DNA of 64,000 bases from Mycolicibacterium sp. (GCF_016462545.1 NZ_JAEMTA010000003.1:131553-195552); one strand, 5' to 3'; positions 15,513 through 25,414 are shown, counted from the stretch's first letter. The notes: generated by a model not told the origin, from the sequence alone. Program-made: numbers and translations.

Positions 15513-18412
15513 CGCACGCCACCCCCACCGAGACCGCCAATCACCCCAAGCGGCCCTATCTTCCGCACCTGATCCGCATCCTGTCGGTGCCGATCATTCT
15601 GTTCTGGATCGTCGTCGCGGTCATCGTCAACGTGGCCGCTCCGCAGCTCGAAGTGGTCGGTGAACTGCATTCGGCGCCGATGGCCCCGGAAGACGCACCG
15701 TCGATGACCTCGATGAAGCTCATGGGCGGCAACTTCAAGGAGTTCAACTCCAACAGCACCGTGATGGTCGTGATCGAGGATCGCGACAAGCCCCTCGGGC
15801 AAGACGCGCACGACTACTACGACGCCATCATCAAGAAGCTTCGGGAAGATCCCGAACACATTCAGCACATCCAGGACTTCTGGGGTGACACGCTGACCGC
15901 GGCCGGAGCGCAGAGCTCCGACGGCAAGGCGTCCTACGTGATGATCAACCTCGCCGGCGAGCAGGGCCAGACGCTGGCCAACGAGGGCGTGGAATCCGTC
16001 CGCAAGGTCATCGACGAGACCAAGGCCCCGCCGGGCGTGCAGGCCTACGTCGCGGGCCCGGCGGCGCTCACCGACGACCTCCACGTCATCGGAAACGCCA
16101 GCCTGGCGCAGATCACGCTGTACACGCTCCTCGCGATCGCGATCATGCTGCTGGTCGTCTACCGCTCGATCGTCACCACGCTGATCCAGCTGTTTCTGAC
16201 GTTCCTCGGACTGCTCACCGCGCGTGGGGTGGTCTCGGTGCTCGCCTTCAACGGCGCCTTCGGCCTCACGACGTTCGCAGGCAACATCCTGACGATGCTG
16301 GCGATCGCGGCCGCCACCGACTACGGCATCTTCATCTTCGGTCGCTATCGCGAAGACCGCGGCATGGGATTGGACCGCGACGAGTCCTACTACGCCACGT
16401 TCAAGTCCGTCGCGCCCGTGATCGTCGGCTCCGGTCTGACGATCGCCGGGGCGACCTACTGCCTCAGTTTCGCGCGGCTGCCCTACTTCAGCACCATGGG
16501 CGCCCCGGTGGCGATCGGCATGATCGTGGTCGTCGCGATCGCGGTCACGCTGGGACCGGCCGTGCTCTTCCTCGGCAGCAAGATCGGCCTGTACGAGTCC
16601 AAGCGACCGCCGCAGAGCCGATTCTGGCGCAAGGTCGGTACGGCCGTAGTCCGTTGGCCCGCACCGATCTTCGTGGTCAGCCTGTTCATCGTGCTGATCG
16701 GCATCGTCGCCATCCCCGGCTACAAGCCGGCCTACAACGACCAGTACTACCTACCGGATACCGCGAAGACCAACATCGGGTACGCCGCGGCCGACCGACA
16801 CTTCAGCCAGGCTCGGATGAACCCCGACATCCTGATGGTCAACGCGAACCACGACATGCGAAACCCGGCCGACATGCTGGTGCTGAATGCGGTGGCCCGC
16901 AACGTGATGCACACCGAGGGCATCGCGATGGTGCAGAACATCACGCGGCCGCTGGGCATCCCGATCCAGCACAGCTCGATTCCGTTCCAGACGAGCGTTC
17001 AGGGCCAGACCAGCAACATGAACCTGCCGTTCCAGCGGGACCAGTTGGCCAACCAGCTCAAGACGATCGACACGATGAACACGTCCATCGCCATCCTGGA
17101 GCAGCAGTACCAACTCTCCCTCGAGCAGACGAAGCTCACCCAGGACTCGGCGGCCAAGTCACAGGATCTCCTCGCGACCACCGAGAAGCTGCGGGACAAC
17201 ATCGCGAACTTCGACGACACGTTCCGGCCGTTGCGCGCCTACTTCTATTGGGAGCCACACTGTTTCGACATTCCCCTGTGCTTTGCGGCGAGGTCCATCT
17301 TCGACTCGCTCGACGGGATCGATGAGCTGACCGACAAGACGGGTGCGGTGCAGGTCAATACCGATCAGCTGGCGGCGCTCGCGCCGAAGTTGACCGCACT
17401 GCTGCCGCAGACGCTCGCGTCGATGAAGGCCAGCAGGGACCTGGCGCAGTCGACCTACAACTCGCAGAAGGCGCTCTACGACCAGCAGGAGGCGACGAAC
17501 GACACCGCCCTGGCCATGGGCGCCGCCTTCGACCAGGCGAAGAACGACGACCTGTTCTACCTTCCGCCGGAGGCGTTCCAGAACCCCGACTTCGACCGCG
17601 GGCTCAAGATGTTCCTGTCGCCGGACGGCAAGTCCGCGCGCATGTTCATCACCCACGAAACGGATCCGGCGACGGTCGAGGGCATCAGCCGGGTCGACTC
17701 GGAGCGCAAGGCCGCGCAGGACGCGTTGAAGATGACGTCCCTGTCGGACGCGAAGATCTACCTCGGTGGAACGGCGGCGACCTATCGGGACATGGCGGAC
17801 GGCGCCAAGTACGACCTGATGATCGCCGTGGTGTCGGCGTTGACGCTGATCTTCATGATCATGCTGATCCTGACCCGAAGCGCGGTGGCGGCTCTCGTCA
17901 TCGTGACCACGGCGGCCAGTTCGATCGCCGCCTCGTTCGGCCTGTCGGTGTTGATCTGGCAGGACCTGTTCGGCAAACCGGTGCAGTGGCTGGTCATGCT
18001 GATGTCGGTCATCATCCTGCTGGCCGTCGGGTCTGACTACAACCTGCTGCTGGTGTCCCGCTTCAAGGACGAGATCCACGCCGGACTCAAGACCGGCATC
18101 ATCCGTTCGATGGCGGGGACGGGCGGCGTCGTGACCTCGGCCGGGCTGGTGTTCGCCGCCACCATGGCCGGGATGATGGGCAGCCAGCTCATCGTGCTGG
18201 CCCAGATGGGATCCACGATCGCCATCGGGCTGCTGGTGGACACCTTCATCGTGCGGTCGCTGCTGATGCCGTCGATCGCAACGATGCTGGGCCGGTGGTT
18301 CTGGTGGCCGCAGGTGGTCTACCCCCGCGGCGACAACCACTTTCGGAAGTCATCGCCGCCCCGTCCGCCGAGCGAGGACACGGATACCGCACCCGTTCCG
18401 GTGACGAGCTAG
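15509..18412 (+). CDS. MmpL-family RND transporter (MmpL4/5-like)
   Basis: The 967-residue protein is of typical MmpL4/5 length. The first membrane helix is near residues 25-44, followed by a periplasmic porter domain and a helix bundle at 200-370. The proton-relay Asp-Tyr pairs are in AAATDYGIF (Asp271) and AVGSDYNLL (Asp843). The second periplasmic domain contains a long predicted coiled coil (about residues 515-690), characteristic of the MmpL4/5 group, which handle siderophores or glycopeptidolipids and also efflux drugs. The C-terminal tail is short, proline-rich and cytosolic. It is coupled to mmpS by a 4-bp overlap. The exported substrate cannot be told from sequence, and no biosynthetic genes flank it. 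Confidence 0.92.
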   Translation: MTHATPTETANHPKRPYLPHLIRILSVPIILFWIVVAVIVNVAAPQLEVVGELHSAPMAPEDAPSMTSMKLMGGNFKEFNSNSTVMVVIEDRDKPLGQDAHDYYDAIIKKLREDPEHIQHIQDFWGDTLTAAGAQSSDGKASYVMINLAGEQGQTLANEGVESVRKVIDETKAPPGVQAYVAGPAALTDDLHVIGNASLAQITLYTLLAIAIMLLVVYRSIVTTLIQLFLTFLGLLTARGVVSVLAFNGAFGLTTFAGNILTMLAIAAATDYGIFIFGRYREDRGMGLDRDESYYATFKSVAPVIVGSGLTIAGATYCLSFARLPYFSTMGAPVAIGMIVVVAIAVTLGPAVLFLGSKIGLYESKRPPQSRFWRKVGTAVVRWPAPIFVVSLFIVLIGIVAIPGYKPAYNDQYYLPDTAKTNIGYAAADRHFSQARMNPDILMVNANHDMRNPADMLVLNAVARNVMHTEGIAMVQNITRPLGIPIQHSSIPFQTSVQGQTSNMNLPFQRDQLANQLKTIDTMNTSIAILEQQYQLSLEQTKLTQDSAAKSQDLLATTEKLRDNIANFDDTFRPLRAYFYWEPHCFDIPLCFAARSIFDSLDGIDELTDKTGAVQVNTDQLAALAPKLTALLPQTLASMKASRDLAQSTYNSQKALYDQQEATNDTALAMGAAFDQAKNDDLFYLPPEAFQNPDFDRGLKMFLSPDGKSARMFITHETDPATVEGISRVDSERKAAQDALKMTSLSDAKIYLGGTAATYRDMADGAKYDLMIAVVSALTLIFMIMLILTRSAVAALVIVTTAASSIAASFGLSVLIWQDLFGKPVQWLVMLMSVIILLAVGSDYNLLLVSRFKDEIHAGLKTGIIRSMAGTGGVVTSAGLVFAATMAGMMGSQLIVLAQMGSTIAIGLLVDTFIVRSLLMPSIATMLGRWFWWPQVVYPRGDNHFRKSSPPRPPSEDTDTAPVPVTS

Positions 18413-18421
18413 CCCCTACGG

Positions 18422-18739
18422 CTAATCGCCTTCGGCCGATTCGACGACCGCGATCTCAGTGAGACCGCTGATCGTCAGGACCCGGATCAGGAACGGATGC
18501 ACGATCAGATGTAGGCGATCGACCACGTCGGCGTGATCGAAGAGCACGTTGATGCCCGCACTGTCGAGGTACTTGACCGCGCTCATGTCGACGGTGATCG
18601 GTCGGCGGGTTCCCGCGCTCGCGGTGGCGAGTGCCTCGGTGAAGACGTCGACGTTGCTGAGGTCGATCTCCCCCACCGCCACGACGCGAGGCTCCCCGTC
18701 GGCGTCGCGATCGGTGTTGAGCGTGAGCGGTGTGGCCAT
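18422..18739 (-). CDS. STAS-domain anti-sigma factor antagonist (RsbV/SpoIIAA-like)
   Basis: The protein is a single STAS domain of 105 residues. EIDLSNVDVF forms the early strand, and the loop VKYLDSAGINVLF contains the phosphorylatable serine (DSAG). Such proteins bind and sequester a RsbW-type kinase when dephosphorylated, releasing a sigma factor. The start codon overlaps the stop of the upstream 1366-residue gene (ATGA), so it is translationally coupled to a protein that carries both a PP2C phosphatase and a RsbW-like ATPase, the two enzymes that would reset its phosphorylation state. Confidence 0.9.
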   Translation of the reverse strand: MATPLTLNTDRDADGEPRVVAVGEIDLSNVDVFTEALATASAGTRRPITVDMSAVKYLDSAGINVLFDHADVVDRLHLIVHPFLIRVLTISGLTEIAVVESAEGD

Positions 18740-21700
18740 CAGATGATCCTCGTGTGCATGTGAACCGTGGTTCCGACGTCGTCGGTGTGAATGGTGAAGT
18801 CCTCCATGAGACCTCGCATGAGCCCCGTGCCGCGACCCCGGCTGACGTCGGCCACCTCGCGCGGCGTCTTCCACTGTCCGGTGTCGGTGACCGTGACCTC
18901 CAGCCGATCCACCGCCGCGATCGCCCGCAGGGAGACCATGCCCTCGGGTCTGTCGCGATGGCCGTGCTCGATCGCGTTGGAGACGGCCTCCCCGGCCGCG
19001 ATCAACACGTCCTGAATCTGCTCGGGCGCTACTCCCGCCTGAGTCAGCCAGCTGCGCAACGCATCTCGACTCGGCGCCAGATAGCTGACATCGGCGGCGA
19101 AGTCCATCGCCAACGGTGCCGGCTGCCGATACAGCAGCAGTGCCACGTCATCGGGGTAACCGCCACCGGGCTCGAGTCGCGACATGAGGTGGTCGGCCAC
19201 CTCGTCGAGTGCCCGCGCGCGGCCCCCCTGCACCAGGTCTGCCGCACGAGCCATTCCGTCGTCCAGCGAGGTGCCGCGGCGTTCCACGAGGCCGTCGGTG
19301 TAGAGCAGCAGCGTCGACCGGGCCGGCATCGTCATCCGGACCTCGGGTCGCAATCGACCCGTCCGCAATGCCAGGGGCAGCCCGCGCCCACCGTCGAGCA
19401 TCGCGATGGTCCCGTCGGCGTGCACCAGGATCGGGGGCGGATGACCCGCACTCGAGTAGACCAGCTCACCGGTCTCGAGGGTGAGCAGCGCGGCAAAGGC
19501 GGTGGTGCAGCGTGCGCCACCGAGTCGGGCAGCGAATCGATCCATCCCCGCGAGGACGGCGCTGGGTGAGGACTGCTCGAGGAACAGCGCGCGGCACGCA
19601 CTACGCAGCTGCCCCATCACCGTCGCGGCGGCCAAACCGTGGCCGACGCAGTCACCGACGATCAACGCGACGCGCCCATCCTCGAGATCCACGACGTCAT
19701 ACCAGTCCCCGCCGACCTCGAGCGGACGGCTCGCGGGGTGATAGCGCACCGTGAAGCCCGCGGGCAGATCCACCGGCCCGAGCATCGCGTGTTGCAAGGC
19801 GACGGCGGTCTCGCGCTGCTCGTCCAGTTGGTAGACGCGTTGCAATCCCTGCCCCAGCCGTCCCGCCAACACCGTGAGCAGCGTGTGATCCTCCACCGTG
19901 AACGGCCGTTGCTCGGACAGCTCGATCCAGACGACCAGTACACCCCGGGGATGCTGTAGCGCGATGCCCGCGGTGCCCGCGTCGCCGGACACGGTGCTGA
20001 GCAGGTCGGCGTCACGGACCGATTCGATCAATTGGCGCTGCCGCGTGGACAACTCAGCCCAGCCGACGTCCTCACCCACGCACAGCACGTCCGGCGCAGA
20101 GGCGACGTCGGAGAACGTCACCGCCACGACGCGCCGCGCACGCCACACCTGGCGAAACTGCTCGACGGCGCCGCGGAGCGCATCGTCGAGTGAATCAGAT
20201 TGCGCCAGAAGTTGATTCAGACCAGCCAACGCCGACTCGCGCTGCACCACATAGTGCTCCGCGGTGACGTCGCGGAAGGTGCCGACCATGACCCGACGCG
20301 TGGTGTCTGGGTCCTCGGCGTGGTTGAACGTGACTGCCACCCACACCCGATGCCCGTCGCGATGCCGCACCGGAGCCGTGAAACTTCCGTGGGGTTGATC
20401 GATCAGGTCTCCGAACGCCGTCTCGACCATGCGGTAGGCGTCGGGATCGGTGTCGATGTCCGGCCACCACGGGTGCACGGCCGAGTACGGCAGACCTTCG
20501 GGACCGTAGCCGAGCATGTCGGCGAACGCCGTGTTGATCTCGATCACGGCACCGTGTTCGTCGCAGACGAAGAAGGCCTCCTGCAACGAGTCCACCAGCG
20601 CGGTGCGCCACCGGGCGTGGTGGTTGCGCAGGCGCGCGAGTTCGATGTTGGCACGTACCCGGGCGAGGAGTTCGGCGGCCGCGAACGGCTTGACGAGGTA
20701 GTCGTCGGCGCCGGCCTCCAGGCCTTCGATGGACGCCTCCTGCCCGGCGCGCGCCGACAGCAGCAGGATGGGCAGCGCGGCGGTCCGTGGATCGTTGCGC
20801 AGCGCTGCGAGCAGTTGCAGCCCGTCGATGCCCGGCATCATGACGTCACTGATCACGAGGTCGGGGAGAGCCAGACGGACGGCCTCGAGCGCCTGCCTGC
20901 CGTCTTCGACCGCAACGACCTCACAACCTGCGGAGCGGAGCAGGTTGGTGAGGTACTCCCGCATGTCGGCGTTGTCGTCGGCGACCAGGACACTCACCTG
21001 TCCGGCGCCGCTCGCGGGCGGCGTGATGACCGGGTCCGGCACGTCTGAGGCCAATGAGTCCGGGTCGGCGGGCAGCCACCGCAACGCTTCCTGGACGTAC
21101 GGCTCTGCGATGGCCGCCGCGCTCGCGCTGGAACCCCGCGCCGACGAGATCTCTTCGTCCGCAAGATGAACCGAGCCGAACGGGATGCCGATGGTGAAGG
21201 TGGTGCCTTCGCCCTCCCTGCTCTCCGCAGTGATCGTGCCACCGTGAAGTCCGACGAGCTCGCGGACGAGCGCGAGTCCGATGCCACTGCCTTCCGTCGA
21301 CCGTGCGCGTGCGGTCTCGACGCGGTGAAAGCGTTCGAACAGCCGCGGTATCTCCTCGGCTGGAACACCGATACCGGTGTCGGCGACGGTGACGGCCGCG
21401 CCCGCGCCGTCACGCCGCACCCGGACGGTGATGGAGCCCTCGAAGGTGAACTTCAGCGCATTGGAGAGCAGGTTCAGCATCACCTTCTCCCACATGTCGC
21501 GGTCCAGGTAGACGGGTTCGTCGAGCGGCGGGCAGTCGACGGTGAACGTCAAGCCCGCTCGGTCGACCGCCGAGCGGAAGACGCTGGCGAGTTCGGCCGT
21601 GAAGACCGACAGGTCGACGGGTTCGAACCGGGCCTGCATCCGGCCGGCCTGCAGTCGGGAGAAGTCCAGCAGGGTGTTCACCAGCTTGGCCAGGCGCAAG

Positions 21701-22839
21701 CCGTTGCGGTGGACCAGCTCGAGTTCGTCACGTGCCCGCGCGTCCAGCCCGGACCGTGCACGCAACTCTTCGACGGGCCCCAGGATCAACGTGAGCGGCG
21801 TGCGGAACTCGTGGCTGACGTTGGAGAAGAACGCCGTCTTCGCGCTGTCCAGCTCGGCCAGTTCCTCCGCACGCTGCTGCTGCGCCCGGTAGCTGCGGGC
21901 GCTGCCGATTCCCGCGGCGATGTGCGCCGCGACCAGCTCGACGAAGCCGCGATATCCGTCGTCGAATGTGCGATGCCGGTTCAAGGCCGCGACGAGGAAG
22001 CCGACCGGTGAGCTGCCCTGCTGCAGCAGCGGAACCACCAGAGCCTGGGTGGGCGGTTCCGACCACGCGCCCGAGGGCACGTCCAACGAGCGGTCGAGCT
22101 CGATCAGGTCGATTTCCCCACGACGTGCCTTCTCGACGGGCCACACGGCAGGACCGTCGGCCGGAATCAGTTCCGGCGCGGCGGGATGGGCCGCGATTCC
22201 GCTGACCCCGGCGAGTCGCGCCTCTCCGCCGTCGCCGAACAGATACGTCAGGGTGAAGGGGAGGTCGTAGGGATTGCGCGCGAGTTGGCCGGCGACGAAG
22301 GACAGCATCTGACGTTCGGTCCGCACGACGCTCGGATCGGAACCGAGATCGCGCAGCGTCGCCATGCGGCGCTCGCCGATGACCCTGTCGGTGTCCTCGT
22401 TGACGACGCACAGCATGCCCACGACGTGCGCGTCCTCGTCGCGCAGCGGGCTGTAGGAGAACGTGTGATAGGACTCCTCGGAATAGCCCGACCGCTCCAC
22501 GATGAGCATCAGGGCCTCGTCCCAGGTGGCCTCGCCCGTTGACAGCACGTGATCGATCCGGGGACTGATGTCGGTCCAGATCTCCTGCCACACCTCGCTG
22601 GCGGGGCGGCCGAGCGCCCAGGGGTACTTCTGCCCGAGGGTGTCCCGGCGGTAGGCGGCGTTGCAGAAGAACGTGAGATCGGGTCCCCACGCCATCCACA
22701 TCGCGAACCTGGACGACAGGAGAATGCTCACCGCGGTGCGGAGGCTCTGCGGCCACTGCTCCGGCGGCCCGAGCGGGGTGGCGGCCCAGTCGACCTTGGC
22801 GAGATCGCGGCCGACCTCATCATCAGCGCGGAAGACCAC
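18739..22839 (-). CDS. Multidomain hybrid sensor kinase / response regulator / PP2C phosphatase / RsbW-like ATPase
   Basis: The 1366-residue protein has no membrane helix. Domains in order: a PAS-like N-terminus (about 15-150) and a GAF-like region (175-320); HisKA with phospho-acceptor His343 in NVSHEFRTPL; HATPase_c (445-555, N box LLSNALKFT, G boxes DTGIGVP and GSGIGLALV); a receiver (615-735, Asp665 in LVISDVMMPG, Lys in VKPF); PAS (745-865); GAF (870-1000); a SpoIIE/RsbU PP2C phosphatase (1005-1240, GGDWYDV, GDCVGHGLAA, YSSAGHPPP); and a C-terminal RsbW-like HATPase (1245-1366, GEAVSNAIEHGH, RGTGLMRGL). It joins two-component and partner-switching logic in one chain and is coupled to the STAS gene. 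The GTG start has GAAAGG upstream. The signal is unknown. Confidence 0.9.
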   Translation of the reverse strand: MVFRADDEVGRDLAKVDWAATPLGPPEQWPQSLRTAVSILLSSRFAMWMAWGPDLTFFCNAAYRRDTLGQKYPWALGRPASEVWQEIWTDISPRIDHVLSTGEATWDEALMLIVERSGYSEESYHTFSYSPLRDEDAHVVGMLCVVNEDTDRVIGERRMATLRDLGSDPSVVRTERQMLSFVAGQLARNPYDLPFTLTYLFGDGGEARLAGVSGIAAHPAAPELIPADGPAVWPVEKARRGEIDLIELDRSLDVPSGAWSEPPTQALVVPLLQQGSSPVGFLVAALNRHRTFDDGYRGFVELVAAHIAAGIGSARSYRAQQQRAEELAELDSAKTAFFSNVSHEFRTPLTLILGPVEELRARSGLDARARDELELVHRNGLRLAKLVNTLLDFSRLQAGRMQARFEPVDLSVFTAELASVFRSAVDRAGLTFTVDCPPLDEPVYLDRDMWEKVMLNLLSNALKFTFEGSITVRVRRDGAGAAVTVADTGIGVPAEEIPRLFERFHRVETARARSTEGSGIGLALVRELVGLHGGTITAESREGEGTTFTIGIPFGSVHLADEEISSARGSSASAAAIAEPYVQEALRWLPADPDSLASDVPDPVITPPASGAGQVSVLVADDNADMREYLTNLLRSAGCEVVAVEDGRQALEAVRLALPDLVISDVMMPGIDGLQLLAALRNDPRTAALPILLLSARAGQEASIEGLEAGADDYLVKPFAAAELLARVRANIELARLRNHHARWRTALVDSLQEAFFVCDEHGAVIEINTAFADMLGYGPEGLPYSAVHPWWPDIDTDPDAYRMVETAFGDLIDQPHGSFTAPVRHRDGHRVWVAVTFNHAEDPDTTRRVMVGTFRDVTAEHYVVQRESALAGLNQLLAQSDSLDDALRGAVEQFRQVWRARRVVAVTFSDVASAPDVLCVGEDVGWAELSTRQRQLIESVRDADLLSTVSGDAGTAGIALQHPRGVLVVWIELSEQRPFTVEDHTLLTVLAGRLGQGLQRVYQLDEQRETAVALQHAMLGPVDLPAGFTVRYHPASRPLEVGGDWYDVVDLEDGRVALIVGDCVGHGLAAATVMGQLRSACRALFLEQSSPSAVLAGMDRFAARLGGARCTTAFAALLTLETGELVYSSAGHPPPILVHADGTIAMLDGGRGLPLALRTGRLRPEVRMTMPARSTLLLYTDGLVERRGTSLDDGMARAADLVQGGRARALDEVADHLMSRLEPGGGYPDDVALLLYRQPAPLAMDFAADVSYLAPSRDALRSWLTQAGVAPEQIQDVLIAAGEAVSNAIEHGHRDRPEGMVSLRAIAAVDRLEVTVTDTGQWKTPREVADVSRGRGTGLMRGLMEDFTIHTDDVGTTVHMHTRII

Positions 22840-22952
22840 GGGAATGCCTTTCGTCGCCGAGCCGTGAGGACGTGGTGACCCTAAGACATACAGGGACGAC
22901 GCACATCGCGCCGTCCTTTTGCGACGCGCCGGCTGCCAGGGCGCCCCCGGTC

Positions 22953-23996
22953 CTAGTCAACGGGCACGACATCGACCGGGACGACGAAGTGGGCACGCAC
23001 CAACGCACCTGCGAGCGGATAGTCGTTCATCGCCTGGGTGAGCACCTCGACCAACTCGTCGATCATCATCTGGTCGGCACCGCGTGTTCGTAGCAGATCT
23101 CCCACCCACCAGGCGGTTTCGGGCAGGACGCGGTGATCGCCGGTCAACAGTGCGGCCGACACTGCGTGCAGGATCTGATGCAACACGTCGTCGGCGACGT
23201 CCATGACGCTGTGCAGCGCGTCGACCTCCGAGGTGGTGACCTCCGCGACCAGCGACCACCGCTCGCGCAGCAACGCCACCAGTCGCCGGTGATCCGATTC
23301 CAACGCCGCCTGCTCGGCGGCCGACTGGTCCGGCAGCGCGGGGGCCGCAGCCACGACGGCGGGGAGTTCGTTCATCGCGGCGATCGCGCCGTGGGCATCG
23401 CGTGCCCAGGCCGTCGCCCCCAGCGCCCGAGCCCGGATGTCGTCGGCGCCGAAGGCCGGACCGCCGACCAGGATCGGTATCCCGCTGGCGGTGGTGGCCT
23501 CGATGAAGCGCCTGCAGGTCGGAAGGGAGCCGAGCACCGAACAGCTCACCGCGACGGCCTCCGGTCCCAGATCCTGCAGATACTGGTTGAGACGAAGGGG
23601 GTTGGTCGAAGCGCCGAGAAGCGTTGTGTCCCATCCGTGCGCCCTCAGCGCGCACTCGATGATCATCGCGGGCAGGGCGTGCCATTCCCGTTCGGCGCAG
23701 GCAACGATCACGCTCCCCCTGGTCACCGGCAGTCGGCTGAGGTGTTCGGCGACGATCTTGGTGGCCGAGATGGCCGTCGCGGTCGCGGCGTGCTCCTGGG
23801 CCACCGACCACTCGCCGCGCTGCCACCGCCTCCCGACCTCCCGCTGAGTGGCGGCGACGACGTCGGTGAGCAGCGATATCGGCTCGGCTCCCTCGGCGAG
23901 CAGTCTCGCGACGAGTGCGGTCACCGTGGTGACGTCGCCACACGACAGGGCCGCGTCGTAGGCCGCCAGTTCCGGCCCGGCGCCTACTCCTGGCAT
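22953..23996 (-). CDS. Cobalamin (B12)-binding protein with CarH/LitR-type motif
   Basis: The 347-residue protein has an N-terminal helical B12-binding-2 domain with the motif W-x9-EH (Trp58, Glu68, His69), which caps adenosylcobalamin in CarH photoreceptors. A Rossmann-type B12 domain follows with E-x-H-x-x-P (Glu104, His106) at the lower-ligand position, then PEAVAVSCSV and PILVGGPAFG. Residues 235-347 form an additional helical domain I do not recognise. There is no MerR DNA-binding domain, so it cannot act like CarH directly on DNA. Its start lies 13 bp inside the end of the upstream PP2C phosphatase gene, implying one operon and a joint role in signalling. Light sensing is inferred from the motif only; methyltransferase-type B12 proteins are the alternative. 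Confidence 0.82.
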   Translation of the reverse strand: MPGVGAGPELAAYDAALSCGDVTTVTALVARLLAEGAEPISLLTDVVAATQREVGRRWQRGEWSVAQEHAATATAISATKIVAEHLSRLPVTRGSVIVACAEREWHALPAMIIECALRAHGWDTTLLGASTNPLRLNQYLQDLGPEAVAVSCSVLGSLPTCRRFIEATTASGIPILVGGPAFGADDIRARALGATAWARDAHGAIAAMNELPAVVAAAPALPDQSAAEQAALESDHRRLVALLRERWSLVAEVTTSEVDALHSVMDVADDVLHQILHAVSAALLTGDHRVLPETAWWVGDLLRTRGADQMMIDELVEVLTQAMNDYPLAGALVRAHFVVPVDVVPVD

Positions 23997-25276
23997 GACA
24001 CCGCGAGCAGGGCGATGTCGTCGTGCGAACGCCCGTCCAGGTAGTCGAGGACGTTCTGCTCGATCGCCTCGCAGACGACCTCCGGGTCGGCTCCGGCATA
24101 CGCCGGGAGGAACGCGAGAAGCCGTTCGACGCCGTACAACCCCTCGGCACCCATGGCCTCGTCGATGCCGTCGGTGAACATCAGCATGGTGTCGCCGGGA
24201 TCGAGGTACAGGGCGGTGGCCCGATACGCGACCTCCGCGACCATGCCCGCCGCCGTGCCGTGGACGTCGACCTGCTCGACCCGCCCGTCCGCTCGAAGCA
24301 CGATCGGAGCGGGATGGCCCGCCGAGGCCACCTCGACCGCGAGCCTGCCGTCGTCGTCGTGCCGCATGTGCGCGCACACCACGGTGACGAACTCGCGAGT
24401 GCGCTCATCGAAGAGGACGCGGTTGAGCGCGCCGAGAACCACATCCGGCCGGCGATCGAAATAGCCTGCGGTCCGGATGCTTTGGCGCGTCCGTCCGGTG
24501 AGGGCAGCGGCCTCGACACCCTTCCCGCACACGTCACCGAGCGAGAGCAGCCAGTCGTCGTCGTGTCCGTGGACGTCGTAGAAGTCACCACCCACGTCCA
24601 GGTGCTCGGCGGCCGGGCGGTAGCGCGCCGCCAGCCGGACCCCGCCGATGTCGGGAAGCGACGTCGGGCGGAGGCTGCGTTGCAGCACCGACGCGATCCG
24701 TCCGCGCTCCCCATATAGTCGGGCCGAATCCAGGGCCATGGCCGCACTGGTCGCAACCCGTTCGGCGATCGCGACGTCGGCGTCGTCGAAACCTCTTCCC
24801 TCGCAACGGATCAACACCAGCGCGCCGATGGTCGCTCCGCGGGCCGTCAGACCGACGGCAAGCAGATCGGCGGGCCGCATCGCGGCGGCCTGGCCCACCA
24901 GCCGCGGATGCGGGATCATGCAGGCGAGGTCCACTTCTGCATCGTTGCCGAGACCGACGTGGCGCAGTTCCGTTGCACCGGTCCGCAAGACGCGTCCGAG
25001 TCCGGCGTCGTCCACGGCCGCGGTCGAGATGGCGGTGTGGAATCCGGCGTCGTCGCCGCCGACGATCGCGTGGGCGCCCGGGCCTTCGCCGGGGAGGACG
25101 ACCATGCCCCAGTCCGCGAGTCGGGGACGGATCGTGGTGAGGAGTCGCAGCGCCGTGCGGCGTAGGTTCAGCGACCCCGACAATCCGATGCTGACGTCGG
25201 AGACCAACTGATCACCCACCGCAACGCCCATTGCCGCTTCGGCGAGGTGGTCCGTTGCGCTCGGACGTAGCGACAT
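23984..25276 (-). CDS. GAF-PP2C (RsbU/SpoIIE-type) serine phosphatase
   Basis: The 430-residue protein has a GAF sensor (about 25-190), then a short signalling helix and a PP2C/SpoIIE phosphatase domain (about 205-428). The metal-binding acidic motifs are VGGDFYDVHG, LGDVCGKGVEAAALT, FTDGIDEA and SHDDIALL. RsbU-type phosphatases dephosphorylate STAS antagonists to free a sigma factor from its anti-sigma kinase. The neighbouring B12-binding gene overlaps its 3' end, and a STAS antagonist lies 5 kb further along on the same strand. The first in-frame ATG (25276) is used; the likely promoter is about 110 bp upstream. Confidence 0.88.
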   Translation of the reverse strand: MSLRPSATDHLAEAAMGVAVGDQLVSDVSIGLSGSLNLRRTALRLLTTIRPRLADWGMVVLPGEGPGAHAIVGGDDAGFHTAISTAAVDDAGLGRVLRTGATELRHVGLGNDAEVDLACMIPHPRLVGQAAAMRPADLLAVGLTARGATIGALVLIRCEGRGFDDADVAIAERVATSAAMALDSARLYGERGRIASVLQRSLRPTSLPDIGGVRLAARYRPAAEHLDVGGDFYDVHGHDDDWLLSLGDVCGKGVEAAALTGRTRQSIRTAGYFDRRPDVVLGALNRVLFDERTREFVTVVCAHMRHDDDGRLAVEVASAGHPAPIVLRADGRVEQVDVHGTAAGMVAEVAYRATALYLDPGDTMLMFTDGIDEAMGAEGLYGVERLLAFLPAYAGADPEVVCEAIEQNVLDYLDGRSHDDIALLAVSCQE

Positions 25277-25385
25277 TCGACGGACCTCCCCTGTGCTTCC
25301 GGCGTCGGCGATCGACGCTCGAGAGGCGGTGCGCTTCGTGGGCTGCCGAGCAACTGGGGACCAGCACCGACGTCGGTAGCCGAGC

Positions 25386-25414
25386 TACATACACACCGCG
25401 GGCTGGGGTCTCAA
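25386..25414 (-). promoter_or_regulatory. Candidate vegetative promoter of the PP2C-B12 operon
   Basis: Read on the minus strand, TTGAGA and TATGTA are separated by exactly 17 nt. Transcription would begin near 25378, giving a leader of about 100 nt before the phosphatase gene. Confidence 0.5.

Noticed and set aside
17159..18340. 393-codon minus-strand frame opposite mmpL
   Set aside because: Its translation is low-complexity His/Arg/Gln-rich, typical of antisense frames in GC-rich genes, and the MmpL frame is unambiguous.
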